Assembly (NCBI GenBank): GCA_003138795.1
Contig: PLHC01000062.1
Location: 95,410 to 149,580 of the forward strand
Direction of reading: 5' to 3'
DNA length: 54,171 nt
From: Granulicella sp.
GTDB taxonomy: Bacteria; Acidobacteriota; Terriglobia; Terriglobales; Acidobacteriaceae
Numbering within the stretch: the stretch's first letter is position 1; the number at the start of each line of letters is the position of its first letter. Below the pieces are notes generated by a model. The model ran no database searches. It was not told where the DNA came from and saw only the letters and a list, made by a program, of their open reading frames with translations. The position numbers and the translations under genes are program-made. Of this stretch, positions 1 through 8,345 are shown in pieces.

Positions 1-2
1 CA

Positions 3-1100
3 GTTTTCAGCCTGTCCAGCGATTCGTTCCTGTTCAACTTCTCCCAACGCGATAATATCCGCGCAGCGGCATCGGGTCTGGAATCAGCCCAACTTGCTCT
101 GCGAGAGACGCGGGGCCAGGTCGAGGAGGATGTTGTTGTTACCTATCTCAACCTCGACAGCGACCAGCGACGCGAGGCGGCCATGACCCAGGAGTATGGC
201 TTTGCGATGCGGCTTGTGAGCATCGTTCAAGACCGGCTCAATGCTGGACAAGATACCCGCACGGAGCTGCTGCGTGCACAGCGGACCGCCAAGCAGATTC
301 AGTTGGACCAGCTAAATCTCGAGGATGAGATCGCAGCACTCTCTGATCGGCTCTCCCGGATTATAGGGCTTCCGGACAATCAACTGACGGCTGTTTCGAG
401 TTCTATCCCCGCGCTGCCAAGTATTCAAGTGGCTGCCGGCAACGGGAGCGAGCCCGATAGCGCTGGTATCCAGTCGGCTGTAGCTAGTGCGAGAAGCAAG
501 CAGGAGCTTGCCTTTGGCGAGAGCCGTTATCGCCTGCGGCCGCAGGTAAGTTTCGGCTTCAACTACAGCCGTATCGACACGGGCCAGAATGACTACACCA
601 CCTACTACCCCGACTTCAAGGGCAAGAGTCAGAACGCCGTCAGCGTCGGCATCCAGGTGCAGATTCCGATCTATGACCGGAAGCATCAGGATCAGGCGAG
701 TGAGGCGACGGCCGAGGCCAGCCGCGCACACTTTGCGACGGAAGATCAGCGCAATCAGTTTTTGGAGGGCCGCTTCAAGCTCAGACATAGTGCGGCAGAG
801 CTCGCGGCGCACAGCGACCTTGCCGAGATCGATCGTGACCTCGCGCAGGAGCAGCTCGACGCGGTGCTCCTGCAGTTATCCGCCGCTAGCGGAAGCTCGG
901 GCGGCCAGCAGATGACGCCCAAGGATGAGCAGAAGGCCCGTCTGGATGAGAGTGCACGCACCATCGACCTGCTCAATGCGCAGTTTCAGGTCAGCCAGGC
1001 GGAGGTGAACCTGCTACGGCAGACCGGACGGCTGGACGATTGGCTGAAGACCATATCTGCGATGCCGGAGAGCGTCACCGCATCTCCTGTAACACACTGA
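3..1100 (+). CDS. TolC-family outer membrane efflux protein, 5'-truncated by window edge
   Basis: The reading frame is open from base 3, so the gene begins before the window; the first in-window ATG at 183 is internal. The visible part (about 365 residues) has the alternating long amphipathic helices and short strand-rich stretches of TolC/OEP proteins: a helix rich in Gln, Arg and Leu, a strand segment near RPQVSFGFNYSR, a second strand segment near SVGIQVQIPIYD, then another long helical hairpin. These proteins form trimeric outer-membrane channels that serve tripartite efflux pumps or type I secretion. No inner-membrane or adaptor partner is visible, so the substrate is unknown. The C-terminus is complete and polar. 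Confidence 0.8.
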   Translation, partial: VFSLSSDSFLFNFSQRDNIRAAASGLESAQLALRETRGQVEEDVVVTYLNLDSDQRREAAMTQEYGFAMRLVSIVQDRLNAGQDTRTELLRAQRTAKQIQLDQLNLEDEIAALSDRLSRIIGLPDNQLTAVSSSIPALPSIQVAAGNGSEPDSAGIQSAVASARSKQELAFGESRYRLRPQVSFGFNYSRIDTGQNDYTTYYPDFKGKSQNAVSVGIQVQIPIYDRKHQDQASEATAEASRAHFATEDQRNQFLEGRFKLRHSAAELAAHSDLAEIDRDLAQEQLDAVLLQLSAASGSSGGQQMTPKDEQKARLDESARTIDLLNAQFQVSQAEVNLLRQTGRLDDWLKTISAMPESVTASPVTH

Positions 1101-1228
1101 TTGCGCTAGTGCTTGCGCGCCAGAATTCAGCATGCGGCACAGCGCTGCGCTGCCCGGCGTATCGTGCACCGGCGAGCACCGCGCAATCAACGCCATCGAT
1201 GACAAAGTGGTAAACTGAAGCTATTATT

Positions 1229-2707
1229 ATGCCCCTTAAAACTCTCCTACTAAACCCGCCTTCCTTTGAAAACTTCGACGGTGGTGCCAGCTCGCGCTGG
1301 CCCGCGACCCGTGAGATCGAGTCCTACTGGTATCCGGTGTGGCTCGCCTATCCGGCTGGGATGCTCGAAGGCTCCAAGCTGCTCGATGCACCGCCCCACC
1401 ATGTGAGCGCGGAGGAGACCATTGAGATCGCGAAGGGCTTTGAGTTTCTCGTGCTGTTTACCTCGACGGTGGGCTGGTCGGGCGATCATGCGCTGGCACG
1501 CGCGATCAAGAAAGCGAATCCCACAATCAAGATTGCCTTTGTCGGGCCGCCAGTGACGACGGACCCCGACCGCGCGCTGAATGAGTGCGAAGTGCTCGAC
1601 TTTGTTTGCCGCCGCGAGTTTGACTTTTCCGTCGTGGAATTTGCAAATGGCAAACCTCTGAACGAGATCCTTGGCATCAGCTATAAGGATGCGAACGGCG
1701 TAATTCAGCACAACCCGGACCGTCCGCAGGTGGAAGATCTGGACGCGATGCCGTGGGCAACAAAGATCTATGCGCGCGATATGGACGTAACGCGCTACAA
1801 CGTGCCGTTCCTGCTGCATCCTTACGTTTCTCTGTACTCGACGCGCGGCTGTCCTGCGCAGTGCACGTTCTGCCTGTGGCCACAGACGCTGAGCGGCCAC
1901 GCCTGGCGTAAACGGTCGACCGATGATGTTGCCGCCGAGATGGCGTGGGCGAAGCAGAACTTCCCGCATGTGAAAGAATTCTTCTTCGATGACGACACGT
2001 TCAACATCCAGAAGGTGAGAACCATCGAGCTATGCGAGAAGCTGAAGCCGCTGGGCATCACCTGGAGCTGCACTTCGCGCGTGACGACCGACCACGATAC
2101 GCTGAAGGCGATGAAGGAAGCTGGTTGCCGTCTGCTGATTGTGGGCTTCGAGTCAGGCGATCCGCAGATTCTGAAGAACATCAAGAAGGGCGCGACGGTT
2201 GAGCGGGCGCGCGAATTCGTCAAGGACTGCCACGACCTCGGGCTGATCATCCATGCCGACTTCATCCTCGGGCTGCCGGGTGAGACCAAGGAGTCGATCC
2301 GCAACACGATCAACTTTGCCAAAACGCTGGACTGCGAGACGATCCAGGTGTCGGTTGCGCATGCGTACCCAGGGACCGAGTTCTACGACTATGCCAAGCG
2401 AAATGACTTCATCACAAACGAGAGCATGGAGGATGGCGGCGGTCATCAGATGGCGCACATCGAATATCCAGGGCTACCGACCGAGTACGTGATGGAGATG
2501 GTGCACAAGTTCTACGACGAGTACTACTTCCGTCCCAAGGCGGCGTTTCGCGTCGTGTGGAAGGCCGTTGTTAACCGGGACGTGCCGCGGCTTTATGTCG
2601 AGGCCAAGGCCTTCATGAAGCTGCGCTCACAGCGCAATAAGGCCTCCCGCGCCAAGAAGGAAGAGAACGCGCTCAAGCAGCAGGAGAGCACGGGTGTGAA
2701 CGCGTAG
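1229..2707 (+). CDS. hpnJ: Hopanoid biosynthesis B12-binding radical SAM protein HpnJ
   Basis: This 492-residue protein has an N-terminal cobalamin-binding-like domain (about 1-170, with GWSGDH and FVGPPVTTDPD segments). A radical SAM barrel follows, whose cluster motif CPAQCTFC (about residues 209-216) binds the 4Fe-4S cluster. The continuation CLWPQ...GHAWRKRS is the pattern I associate with HpnJ. HpnJ is linked to conversion of the ribose-derived hopanoid side chain to the cyclitol ether of bacteriohopanetetrol. The gene lies about 1 kb from hpnE-hpnD-hpnC, which supports the assignment. The C-terminal tail (about 460-492) is Lys/Arg/Glu rich and probably disordered. A related B12-radical SAM hopanoid enzyme is the main alternative. 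Confidence 0.85.
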   Translation: MPLKTLLLNPPSFENFDGGASSRWPATREIESYWYPVWLAYPAGMLEGSKLLDAPPHHVSAEETIEIAKGFEFLVLFTSTVGWSGDHALARAIKKANPTIKIAFVGPPVTTDPDRALNECEVLDFVCRREFDFSVVEFANGKPLNEILGISYKDANGVIQHNPDRPQVEDLDAMPWATKIYARDMDVTRYNVPFLLHPYVSLYSTRGCPAQCTFCLWPQTLSGHAWRKRSTDDVAAEMAWAKQNFPHVKEFFFDDDTFNIQKVRTIELCEKLKPLGITWSCTSRVTTDHDTLKAMKEAGCRLLIVGFESGDPQILKNIKKGATVERAREFVKDCHDLGLIIHADFILGLPGETKESIRNTINFAKTLDCETIQVSVAHAYPGTEFYDYAKRNDFITNESMEDGGGHQMAHIEYPGLPTEYVMEMVHKFYDEYYFRPKAAFRVVWKAVVNRDVPRLYVEAKAFMKLRSQRNKASRAKKEENALKQQESTGVNA

Positions 2708-2742
2708 TTTTGAGTCCACAACATATGCCTCTAAAACCAAGG

Positions 2743-2775
2743 CGGTCGGCAGTTCCCTGCCGGCCGTTTGCTTTC
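2743..2775 (+). terminator. Rho-independent terminator after hpnJ
   Basis: A 10-bp stem CGGTCGGCAG / CTGCCGGCCG (one G-T pair) with a TTCC loop spans 2743-2766. It is followed by TTTGCTTTC and preceded by AAAACC. It sits 35 bases after the hpnJ stop and just before the ribosome binding site of the next gene, so it could also act as an attenuator between hpnJ and the transporter pair. Confidence 0.65.
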
Positions 2776-2786
2776 GTGAAGGGAAA

Positions 2787-3230
2787 TTGGGCCTGGTGAA
2801 ACATACACTCACGCCATCGCGCTATCTCGTTCTGCTGGCTGTGATGTTGACAGCTTCCATCGGCGACACGATGTTATCGCATGGGATGACTCAGGTGGGG
2901 CAGGTCGATCTGCATCATCTTGGACTACTGTTTAGCGCGCTGCGAAATGTTTGGGTAATCGGCGGGATCTTGCTGCTGATTGGATTCTTTGCCAGCTATC
3001 TCTCGGCGCTGAGCTGGGCTGACCTGACCTTTGTAATGCCGGCGACGGCGTTTGGATATGTGGTGGTTGCGTTTCTCAGCCGCTTCTGGCTGCACGAGCA
3101 TCTGTCCCTCTATCGCTGGGCGGGAATTACGATGATCGTATGCGCTGTGGGGTTTGTGGCGAATGGACCTTCCCGGACTGAGCATGAGGCCACAGAATTG
3201 GAACTCATGGACGCGGGGGTGGGGCGTTGA
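2787..3230 (+). CDS. Half-size EamA/DMT-type membrane transporter, first of a pair
   Basis: This is a small integral membrane protein of about 147 residues with four hydrophobic helices (about 9-30, 42-64, 66-88 and 94-118). It resembles one repeat of a ten-helix EamA drug/metabolite transporter, or an SMR protein. The start is a TTG at 2787 after GAAGGGAAA; a GTG at 2796 is also possible. The stop overlaps the start of a second protein of the same kind, so the two probably assemble as a heterodimer. Substrate is unknown. The position between hpnJ and hpnE suggests, as inference only, movement of a lipid or lipid precursor. The C-terminal tail is short and acidic. Confidence 0.7.
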   Translation: MGLVKHTLTPSRYLVLLAVMLTASIGDTMLSHGMTQVGQVDLHHLGLLFSALRNVWVIGGILLLIGFFASYLSALSWADLTFVMPATAFGYVVVAFLSRFWLHEHLSLYRWAGITMIVCAVGFVANGPSRTEHEATELELMDAGVGR

Positions 3231-3613
3231 TCGCGACCACTCTGCGTACCTGGAGTTGCATTCTCATGGTCGCGGCGCTAGCGGTGACGGGAGAAGTCCT
3301 GACCGCGGGCGCCATGCGCCGTATCGGCGACCTCGATGTGATTCGCGAGCGCAGCGGGCTTGGCGGGGCGATCAAGGCCGTGTTGCGCAGCCCGATGTTC
3401 ATCGTGGGCGCGCTGGCGATGGCGGTCAACTTCTTTGCGCTGCTGTTCACGCTGAGCGTTGTGGACGTATCGCTGGCTGCACCGGCGACCGCGTCCTTGA
3501 CCTACATCGGGAATGCAGTTGCGGCAAAGATCTTTCTGCGCGAGAACGTGGATAAGCGGCGGTGGCTGGCGGCGACGTTCGTTGTGGTGGGTGTGATTCT
3601 GCTCGCGCACTAG
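3227..3613 (+). CDS. Half-size EamA/DMT-type membrane transporter, second of a pair
   Basis: This 128-residue protein has four hydrophobic helices. It starts with TTG inside the stop region of its upstream partner (shared TTGA), implying translational coupling. Residues from about 60 to the end (a helix with FFALLFTLSVVDVSLAAPA, then TASLTYIGNAVAA and a last helix after DKRRW) match the C-terminal half-repeat pattern of EamA/SMR proteins. The start codon is not certain; no better in-frame start is close. Its TAG stop lies inside the terminal inverted repeat of the palindromic element at 3611-3725, so the original C-terminus may have been altered by insertion of that element. Confidence 0.7.
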   Translation: MIATTLRTWSCILMVAALAVTGEVLTAGAMRRIGDLDVIRERSGLGGAIKAVLRSPMFIVGALAMAVNFFALLFTLSVVDVSLAAPATASLTYIGNAVAAKIFLRENVDKRRWLAATFVVVGVILLAH

Positions 3614-3725
3614 AGCATTTCCCCTGAGGGTGTGCATCGAAGCCACAGGTCTCAACGCCGTTTTTCTTCAGGAAAAACGGCACTCTTATGCTCATCCAGA
3701 TCACAGTAACAGGGAAAATGCTCTA
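3611..3725. repeat. 115-bp palindromic MITE/REP-like element
   Basis: Terminal inverted repeats TAGAGCATTTCCCCTG (3611-3626) and CAGGGAAAATGCTCTA (3710-3725) match at 15 of 16 positions. Inside lies a 10-bp hairpin GCCGTTTTTC / GAAAAACGGC with loop TTCAG (3657-3681), able to act as a two-way terminator between the convergent genes. The outermost TAG of each arm is the in-frame stop codon of the flanking gene on each side. The structure fits a non-autonomous miniature element or a REP-type intergenic repeat; no second copy was noticed in this window. Confidence 0.65.
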
Positions 3726-5171
3726 ACGGCTGAGCAGTCTCATCAGGCCAGCGGCGGGGAGATCAGGCGAGAGGAAGCTGGCTGAATTCCCTGTTCCGCG
3801 GGCGATGGCCTCCGCTGCTAGGCGACCGCTGCGGACTGCGCCTTCCATCGTGGAGGGCCATCCCGTAAGAGTCCAATCGCCAGCGAGATAGAGGTTGCCG
3901 CCAGGGGCGTCGGAGGCGGGGCGAAAGCGGTCAAGCCCGGGCAGGACCGAGAAGGTCGCACGGGCTTCTTTGAGGACTCCAGATTTGAGGACAGTGCCCT
4001 CGCGGACCACTGGAAAGAAGCGCGCGAGCTCATCGATAGCTGCGGTGAGGATCTGCTCGCGGGTTTTATGAACTTCGGCAAAGGAAGCGCTGATGACGAG
4101 CTCCAGATATTGGCCGGGCTGAGCGACGGAGCTGGCTTCAAAGCGCCGGATACGGGATTTGTTGAACATCCACTGGATGCGCGTGTCGAGTAAGGCCGCA
4201 TGGTCGAGATCGGTGATGGCCTGATCGAACCAGAGGTGGATGGTCGTAATCGGTGCGTGGGAGAATTTGTCCATCGCGGGCAGAACGCGCTGGCGTTGCG
4301 GCGAGTCTTCAGGGAGCGTGGCGAGGAGGCGGGCGGTCTGCTCGAAGGGTAGCGCGAGTAGCAGGCTGGGCGCGCGGTGGATGGAGCCGTCGGAGGCTGT
4401 TGCTTGCCAGAGGCCCCGTGGTGCGTGCTCGATGCCTGCTATCGAGGCTATCGAGCCGATGCTGGTGCGGAGATGGAGTGCAGTTCCCTGCTGCTCTGCG
4501 GCCTGTGCGACGGCGGTGTAGAACTCCGAGAGTGGCTGGGCAGGAATGCCAAGGCGGCCGCCCTCTGCGGATTTCATGAAGGACTCGTGGAAGACCTGGC
4601 CGGCGTAACGGGTCGAGCAGCGGTCGAAGGATTCGTTGAGCGTGCCGACGATGACCGGCTCCCAGAAGTGGCGGATGGCGCGATCAGTCTGCTTCGTCCG
4701 CTTGAGCCACGCGGAGAACGGCTCGTCGTCGGACGTGGGGTAGCCGCGGAGGAAGTCGAGGAGGCCCAGTGTGATGCGCGACTTGTCGGCAATGGAGAGC
4801 ATGGACGCGCGCAGGAAGCTGAGCGAGGAGTGGCCGGGGGATGGGAGAGGGCTTGGGCCAATGTCGCTGCGGCGCGTGGGCCTGTTTGCGGTGCCTGGCT
4901 CGAGGAAGGTAATGCTGTCGTACCAGCGGATATGGCGGTCCGCGCCGGAGAGTCTGCACAGGTCGATAAGGTTGGTGCAGCAGCCGAGCAGAACGTGCTG
5001 GGAGTCGATGACTTCGTCGAGCGCAGGATGTGGGTAGGAGTAGGCGCGACCGCCGACGTAGGGTTTGCGCTCGAGTAGCGAGACGTTTGCGCCTGCGCCA
5101 GAGAGGGCGACGGCGGCGGCAAGGCCGGCGAGTCCGGCTCCGATGATCAGGACGTCCGGGGTTTCACTCAA
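3723..5171 (-). CDS. hpnE: Hydroxysqualene/squalene-associated FAD-dependent oxidoreductase HpnE
   Basis: This 482-residue amine-oxidase/phytoene-desaturase-type flavoprotein begins with a Rossmann dinucleotide motif GAGLAGLAAAVALSGAG (residues 11-27) and the acidic LLERK end of beta-2. A second FAD motif near the C-terminus reads LYLAGDWTLTGWPSTMEGAVRSG. In the HpnCDE route this enzyme reduces hydroxysqualene to squalene, the substrate for squalene-hopene cyclase. The start ATG overlaps the hpnD stop by four bases (5168-5171), so it is translationally coupled as last gene of the operon. Its TAG stop is furnished by the palindromic element. No squalene-hopene cyclase gene is in the window. 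Confidence 0.9.
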   Translation of the reverse strand: MSETPDVLIIGAGLAGLAAAVALSGAGANVSLLERKPYVGGRAYSYPHPALDEVIDSQHVLLGCCTNLIDLCRLSGADRHIRWYDSITFLEPGTANRPTRRSDIGPSPLPSPGHSSLSFLRASMLSIADKSRITLGLLDFLRGYPTSDDEPFSAWLKRTKQTDRAIRHFWEPVIVGTLNESFDRCSTRYAGQVFHESFMKSAEGGRLGIPAQPLSEFYTAVAQAAEQQGTALHLRTSIGSIASIAGIEHAPRGLWQATASDGSIHRAPSLLLALPFEQTARLLATLPEDSPQRQRVLPAMDKFSHAPITTIHLWFDQAITDLDHAALLDTRIQWMFNKSRIRRFEASSVAQPGQYLELVISASFAEVHKTREQILTAAIDELARFFPVVREGTVLKSGVLKEARATFSVLPGLDRFRPASDAPGGNLYLAGDWTLTGWPSTMEGAVRSGRLAAEAIARGTGNSASFLSPDLPAAGLMRLLSR

Positions 5172-6124
5172 GCGCGACCTCTCTCATAGATAGACTTGAT
5201 GACGCCCTTCGCAAAGACTGCGAGCTTCCGGTAGGTTGGGACCGAAACTCGCGAGGTGAACACCTTGGAGGGATCAGAAGCAATTCGCTCTAGAAGCTCG
5301 TGATAGATGGTGACGAGGACCTGCATTGCCGAACGGGAGTCGGCGTCGACCAACGGGATCAGCTCATCAGCAGCCTTGTAGTACTCCTGTGCGCGCTGCA
5401 GTTCAAGCTGCATCAGGTCAAGGACCTCACGAGATACGCCGGAGGCTTTGGCCGCGAGCGAGAGCGATTCCAAATCGGCTCCGGTGCGCTTTATGTCATC
5501 GAGCGGGAGATAGACTCGGCCTCTGGCGGCGTCTTCGCCAATGTCGCGAAGGATGTTCGTCAGCTGGAAGGCGATGCCGGTGTGCTCTGCAAGCAGCTCG
5601 GCGCGCTTGTCGGTGTAACCGAAGATGCGTATGCAGACAAGCCCAACGACGGACGCAACCAAATAGCAGTAGTCATAGAGCGCATCGAAGCTCTCATAGA
5701 CCTGGTACGTCTCCGCGCTCAAGCCTTCAGGCCGTATCGTCATCTCTCTAACGCCCGGTTGAGTCTCCTGAAGGTCCATGGTGGTGCCTGCGACGAGCTG
5801 TTCGAGCAGTTCATCGGAGATAGCGAAGCGCTCCTGCGTATCGTTCAACGCGATGAAGATGGGATCGTCCGTGGGCGACGTGCGCGAGGCGCGCCACGCA
5901 GCTGTCCACCTGTCCATGGCGTCGCGGCGGGCGTCGATGGAGAGGCCCTCATCATCGGCGAGGTCGTCGGCCTTGCGCATGAAGGCGTAGACCACGCACA
6001 TCGCATCGGATTTGTGCTGCGGGAGCACGCGGAAGGAGTAGTAGAAGTTCTTGGCCTCGCGCTTGGCGATTGCACGACAAGCTTCGTAGGCTGCAGATAG
6101 CTCCGGAGATCGTGCGCCGGTCAT
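5168..6124 (-). CDS. hpnD: Presqualene diphosphate synthase HpnD
   Basis: This 318-residue all-alpha trans-isoprenyl diphosphate synthase has both Asp-rich regions: RKADDLADDEG (about 50-60) and NILRDIGEDAARGRVYLP (about 189-206). The YYSFRVLP segment near the N-terminus is typical of squalene/phytoene synthase-like proteins. HpnD condenses two farnesyl diphosphates to presqualene diphosphate. It overlaps hpnC upstream and hpnE downstream by four bases each. Phytoene synthase is the alternative, but hpnC and hpnE as neighbours make HpnD much more likely. Confidence 0.9.
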   Translation of the reverse strand: MTGARSPELSAAYEACRAIAKREAKNFYYSFRVLPQHKSDAMCVVYAFMRKADDLADDEGLSIDARRDAMDRWTAAWRASRTSPTDDPIFIALNDTQERFAISDELLEQLVAGTTMDLQETQPGVREMTIRPEGLSAETYQVYESFDALYDYCYLVASVVGLVCIRIFGYTDKRAELLAEHTGIAFQLTNILRDIGEDAARGRVYLPLDDIKRTGADLESLSLAAKASGVSREVLDLMQLELQRAQEYYKAADELIPLVDADSRSAMQVLVTIYHELLERIASDPSKVFTSRVSVPTYRKLAVFAKGVIKSIYERGRA

Positions 6125-7107
6125 GCGGGGCGGTCCTTGCGTGGAGCCCGCGATGGCAAGAGTATTGAGCCGAGCTTCCCGAGGAATGCGCCGCCGAGCA
6201 GGCGCAGCTTCGCAACCTTGGTGACGACGGGGCGGGAACGCAGGGTGTCATAGTCCTGCGCGGCGATGGCATCCAGGATGGCGTAGCCGCCGTTGACGAA
6301 GAGCTGGAGCGTCGAGGCGAGGTCTGGGGAGACGAGATCGGTGATGCGCTGGCCTCGCGTGAGGCGGGCGCGGGCGTCGGTAACGAGAAACTCCATCATG
6401 GCGCGGACGTTGGCATCAAAGCGACGCGCGATGAGTTGTTCATCGGTGACGCCGAACCGCTGCATGGCATCGGCAGGGATATAACGGCGACCGCGGGCGC
6501 GATCTTCGACGACGTCCTGATAAAAATTGGCCAGCTGCAGGCCGGTGCAGATGTCGTCGGAGAGTTGCATCAACTCTTCAGAGCGGTAGCCGCTGACGAG
6601 AAGGACGAGCCGACCGACGGGGTTGGCAGAGTAGCCCGAGTAATGCTCGAGGGTAGCGAGCGATTCATGGTGGGTGTAGACCTGGTCCTGCTCAAATGCC
6701 GAGATCAGGTCGTCGAAGGGCTGGATAGGTAGATCGCACTCAACGATCGTCGGTTGCAGGGCAACGAAGACCGGGTGGCGCGAGAGTTCAGGGTGAGCAA
6801 AACACTGCTGCAGCATGGCGCGCCATTCGGCGAGCAGGCGTGTGGCTGTCGCCGTGTCTGCGACCTCATCACCGAGGTCGTCGGAGGTGCGGCAGAAGGC
6901 GTAGACACTGTAGAAATGCGGGCGCAGCGCTGCGGGAAGGAAGAACGTAGCAACGTGGAAGTTCTCGTAGTGCGTGGTCGCAAGGGTCTTGCACCATGCC
7001 CGGGCCTCGGCGAGCGACGGACGAGCGGAGGGGGTGAGGTAGAGTTTGGGTGCACCGAGAAGGTGGTCATCTGCCGCTGCGGGCATCGCGTTCGCGAGGG
7101 CGCTCAT
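6121..7107 (-). CDS. hpnC: Hydroxysqualene synthase HpnC
   Basis: This squalene/phytoene synthase-family protein has about 328 residues counting from the ATG at 7107 (MSALANAMP). The frame is open 120 codons further upstream, but that part lies within the dehydrogenase gene in another frame and has no family resemblance. The first Asp-rich site is altered to CRTSDDLGDEVAD, and the second reads NFYQDVVEDRARGRRYIP; both are typical of HpnC. It converts presqualene diphosphate to hydroxysqualene. Start and stop each overlap a neighbour by four bases (7104-7107 and 6121-6124). Confidence 0.88.
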   Translation of the reverse strand: MSALANAMPAAADDHLLGAPKLYLTPSARPSLAEARAWCKTLATTHYENFHVATFFLPAALRPHFYSVYAFCRTSDDLGDEVADTATATRLLAEWRAMLQQCFAHPELSRHPVFVALQPTIVECDLPIQPFDDLISAFEQDQVYTHHESLATLEHYSGYSANPVGRLVLLVSGYRSEELMQLSDDICTGLQLANFYQDVVEDRARGRRYIPADAMQRFGVTDEQLIARRFDANVRAMMEFLVTDARARLTRGQRITDLVSPDLASTLQLFVNGGYAILDAIAAQDYDTLRSRPVVTKVAKLRLLGGAFLGKLGSILLPSRAPRKDRPA

Positions 7108-8243
7108 GCGTGCTCCTCGATCGCCTCGACCAACTTTAGTTGGGCTTGCGAGGCTGGAGCGTGTGGGAAGATGGCGGTTTTGATCTCGGGAGCAATGCCA
7201 TCGGCGGGGCGTGTGAGCATGCGCCTGAAGACCTCCGGGAGCTCTTCGATGGTGGCCGTACCGGTAAGGAAGTCCTGGCAGCGGAAGCGTCCTGAGGCGA
7301 GAAGTTCGAAGGCCCGACGCGCTGTTGCGGGCGTGTGGTGGAAGCTGGCCTTCAGCGTCAGGTCCGAGTAGTGAATGAGGTTGGTGTCGAGGGAGACGCT
7401 CGTACCGCTGGGGGGGCCACCGAACAGGTTGACGAGACCGCCCTTGCGCGCCATCTGCACGGCCCACTGCCAGGCTTCGGGGGTAGCAACCGCTTCGAAG
7501 ACAATGTCCGCGCCACGGCCCTCAGGGGTAAGGGCGCGAGCTGCGGCGATCGGATCGGCGACGTCGGCGATGCGGACGACTTGTTCGGCCCCGAAGTGTC
7601 GCGCGGTCGCGACCTGGTCTTTGCGCTTGACGACGGCAATGACGTGGAGACCTTGCAGTGAAGCCGCGTGGATGAAGAGCAGGCCGATAGGGCCAGCGCC
7701 GAGGACGATGGCCGTCTGCCCGGCGCGGGCGTTGGACTCTTCCAGACCGCGAATTACGCAGGCCAGGGGCTCGGTGAGCGCGGCGTGCTCAAAAGCCATC
7801 GCTGCGGGAATCCGCAGGGTATTCTTTTGGACAATGCGAGCCGGGATACGGATAAACTCGGCGTATGCGCCGTTATTGAAGAGCAGATCGTCGCAAAGGT
7901 TCTGCTGGTTGTTCCGGCAGAAGAAACACTCGTCGCAGGGCGCGGAGTTGAGTGGGACGACCCGGTCGCCGATCGCGAAGGCAGTAACGCCGTCGCCAAC
8001 CTGCTCCACGGTTCCAGCGAGCTCATGGCCGAAGAGTCCGTCGGGGGTGAGCATCTTCGCGTGGTAGCCGCGGCGGTAGACTTTCAGATCGGTGCCGCAG
8101 GTAAGGGCGGCGCCAACGCGCAGAACCAGCTCGCCGGGGCCAGACACCGGCAGCGGCACGTCCTCAATACGGAGGTCTTCCTTCCCGCGAAGAACGGCGG
8201 CTCTCATCCTCCGGCCAACGGTCTGATTTGCTGCTTGGGCCAT
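7104..8243 (-). CDS. Zinc-dependent medium-chain alcohol dehydrogenase, first gene of the hpn operon
   Basis: This 379-residue MDR-superfamily dehydrogenase shows the catalytic zinc signature GHELAGTVEQVGDG (about 74-87), a structural-zinc Cys cluster CDECFFCRNNQQNLC (about 108-122) and the NAD(P)-binding GAGPIGLL loop (about 182-189). It is closest in style to sorbitol/threonine dehydrogenase-like enzymes. It overlaps hpnC by ATGA, so it is co-translated with the squalene pathway. A role in oxidising or reducing an isoprenoid or hopanoid side chain is inferred from position only. The start ATG follows a short leader from the divergent mlaE-like gene. Confidence 0.8.
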   Translation of the reverse strand: MAQAANQTVGRRMRAAVLRGKEDLRIEDVPLPVSGPGELVLRVGAALTCGTDLKVYRRGYHAKMLTPDGLFGHELAGTVEQVGDGVTAFAIGDRVVPLNSAPCDECFFCRNNQQNLCDDLLFNNGAYAEFIRIPARIVQKNTLRIPAAMAFEHAALTEPLACVIRGLEESNARAGQTAIVLGAGPIGLLFIHAASLQGLHVIAVVKRKDQVATARHFGAEQVVRIADVADPIAAARALTPEGRGADIVFEAVATPEAWQWAVQMARKGGLVNLFGGPPSGTSVSLDTNLIHYSDLTLKASFHHTPATARRAFELLASGRFRCQDFLTGTATIEELPEVFRRMLTRPADGIAPEIKTAIFPHAPASQAQLKLVEAIEEHA

Positions 8244-8345
8244 CTCTCTATTTTCTCATCCCGGGGACTCTATGAACGAGACTATCGAGAATGCGACCCG
8301 GAGTGGGGCCACCCGCATCTGATACCCTGAGCGAAGCGCGAACGC

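Noticed and set aside
7108-7467. 120-codon N-terminal extension of HpnC
   Set aside because: It is antisense-free but out of frame within the dehydrogenase gene, with no family homology; ATG 7107 gives the standard length.
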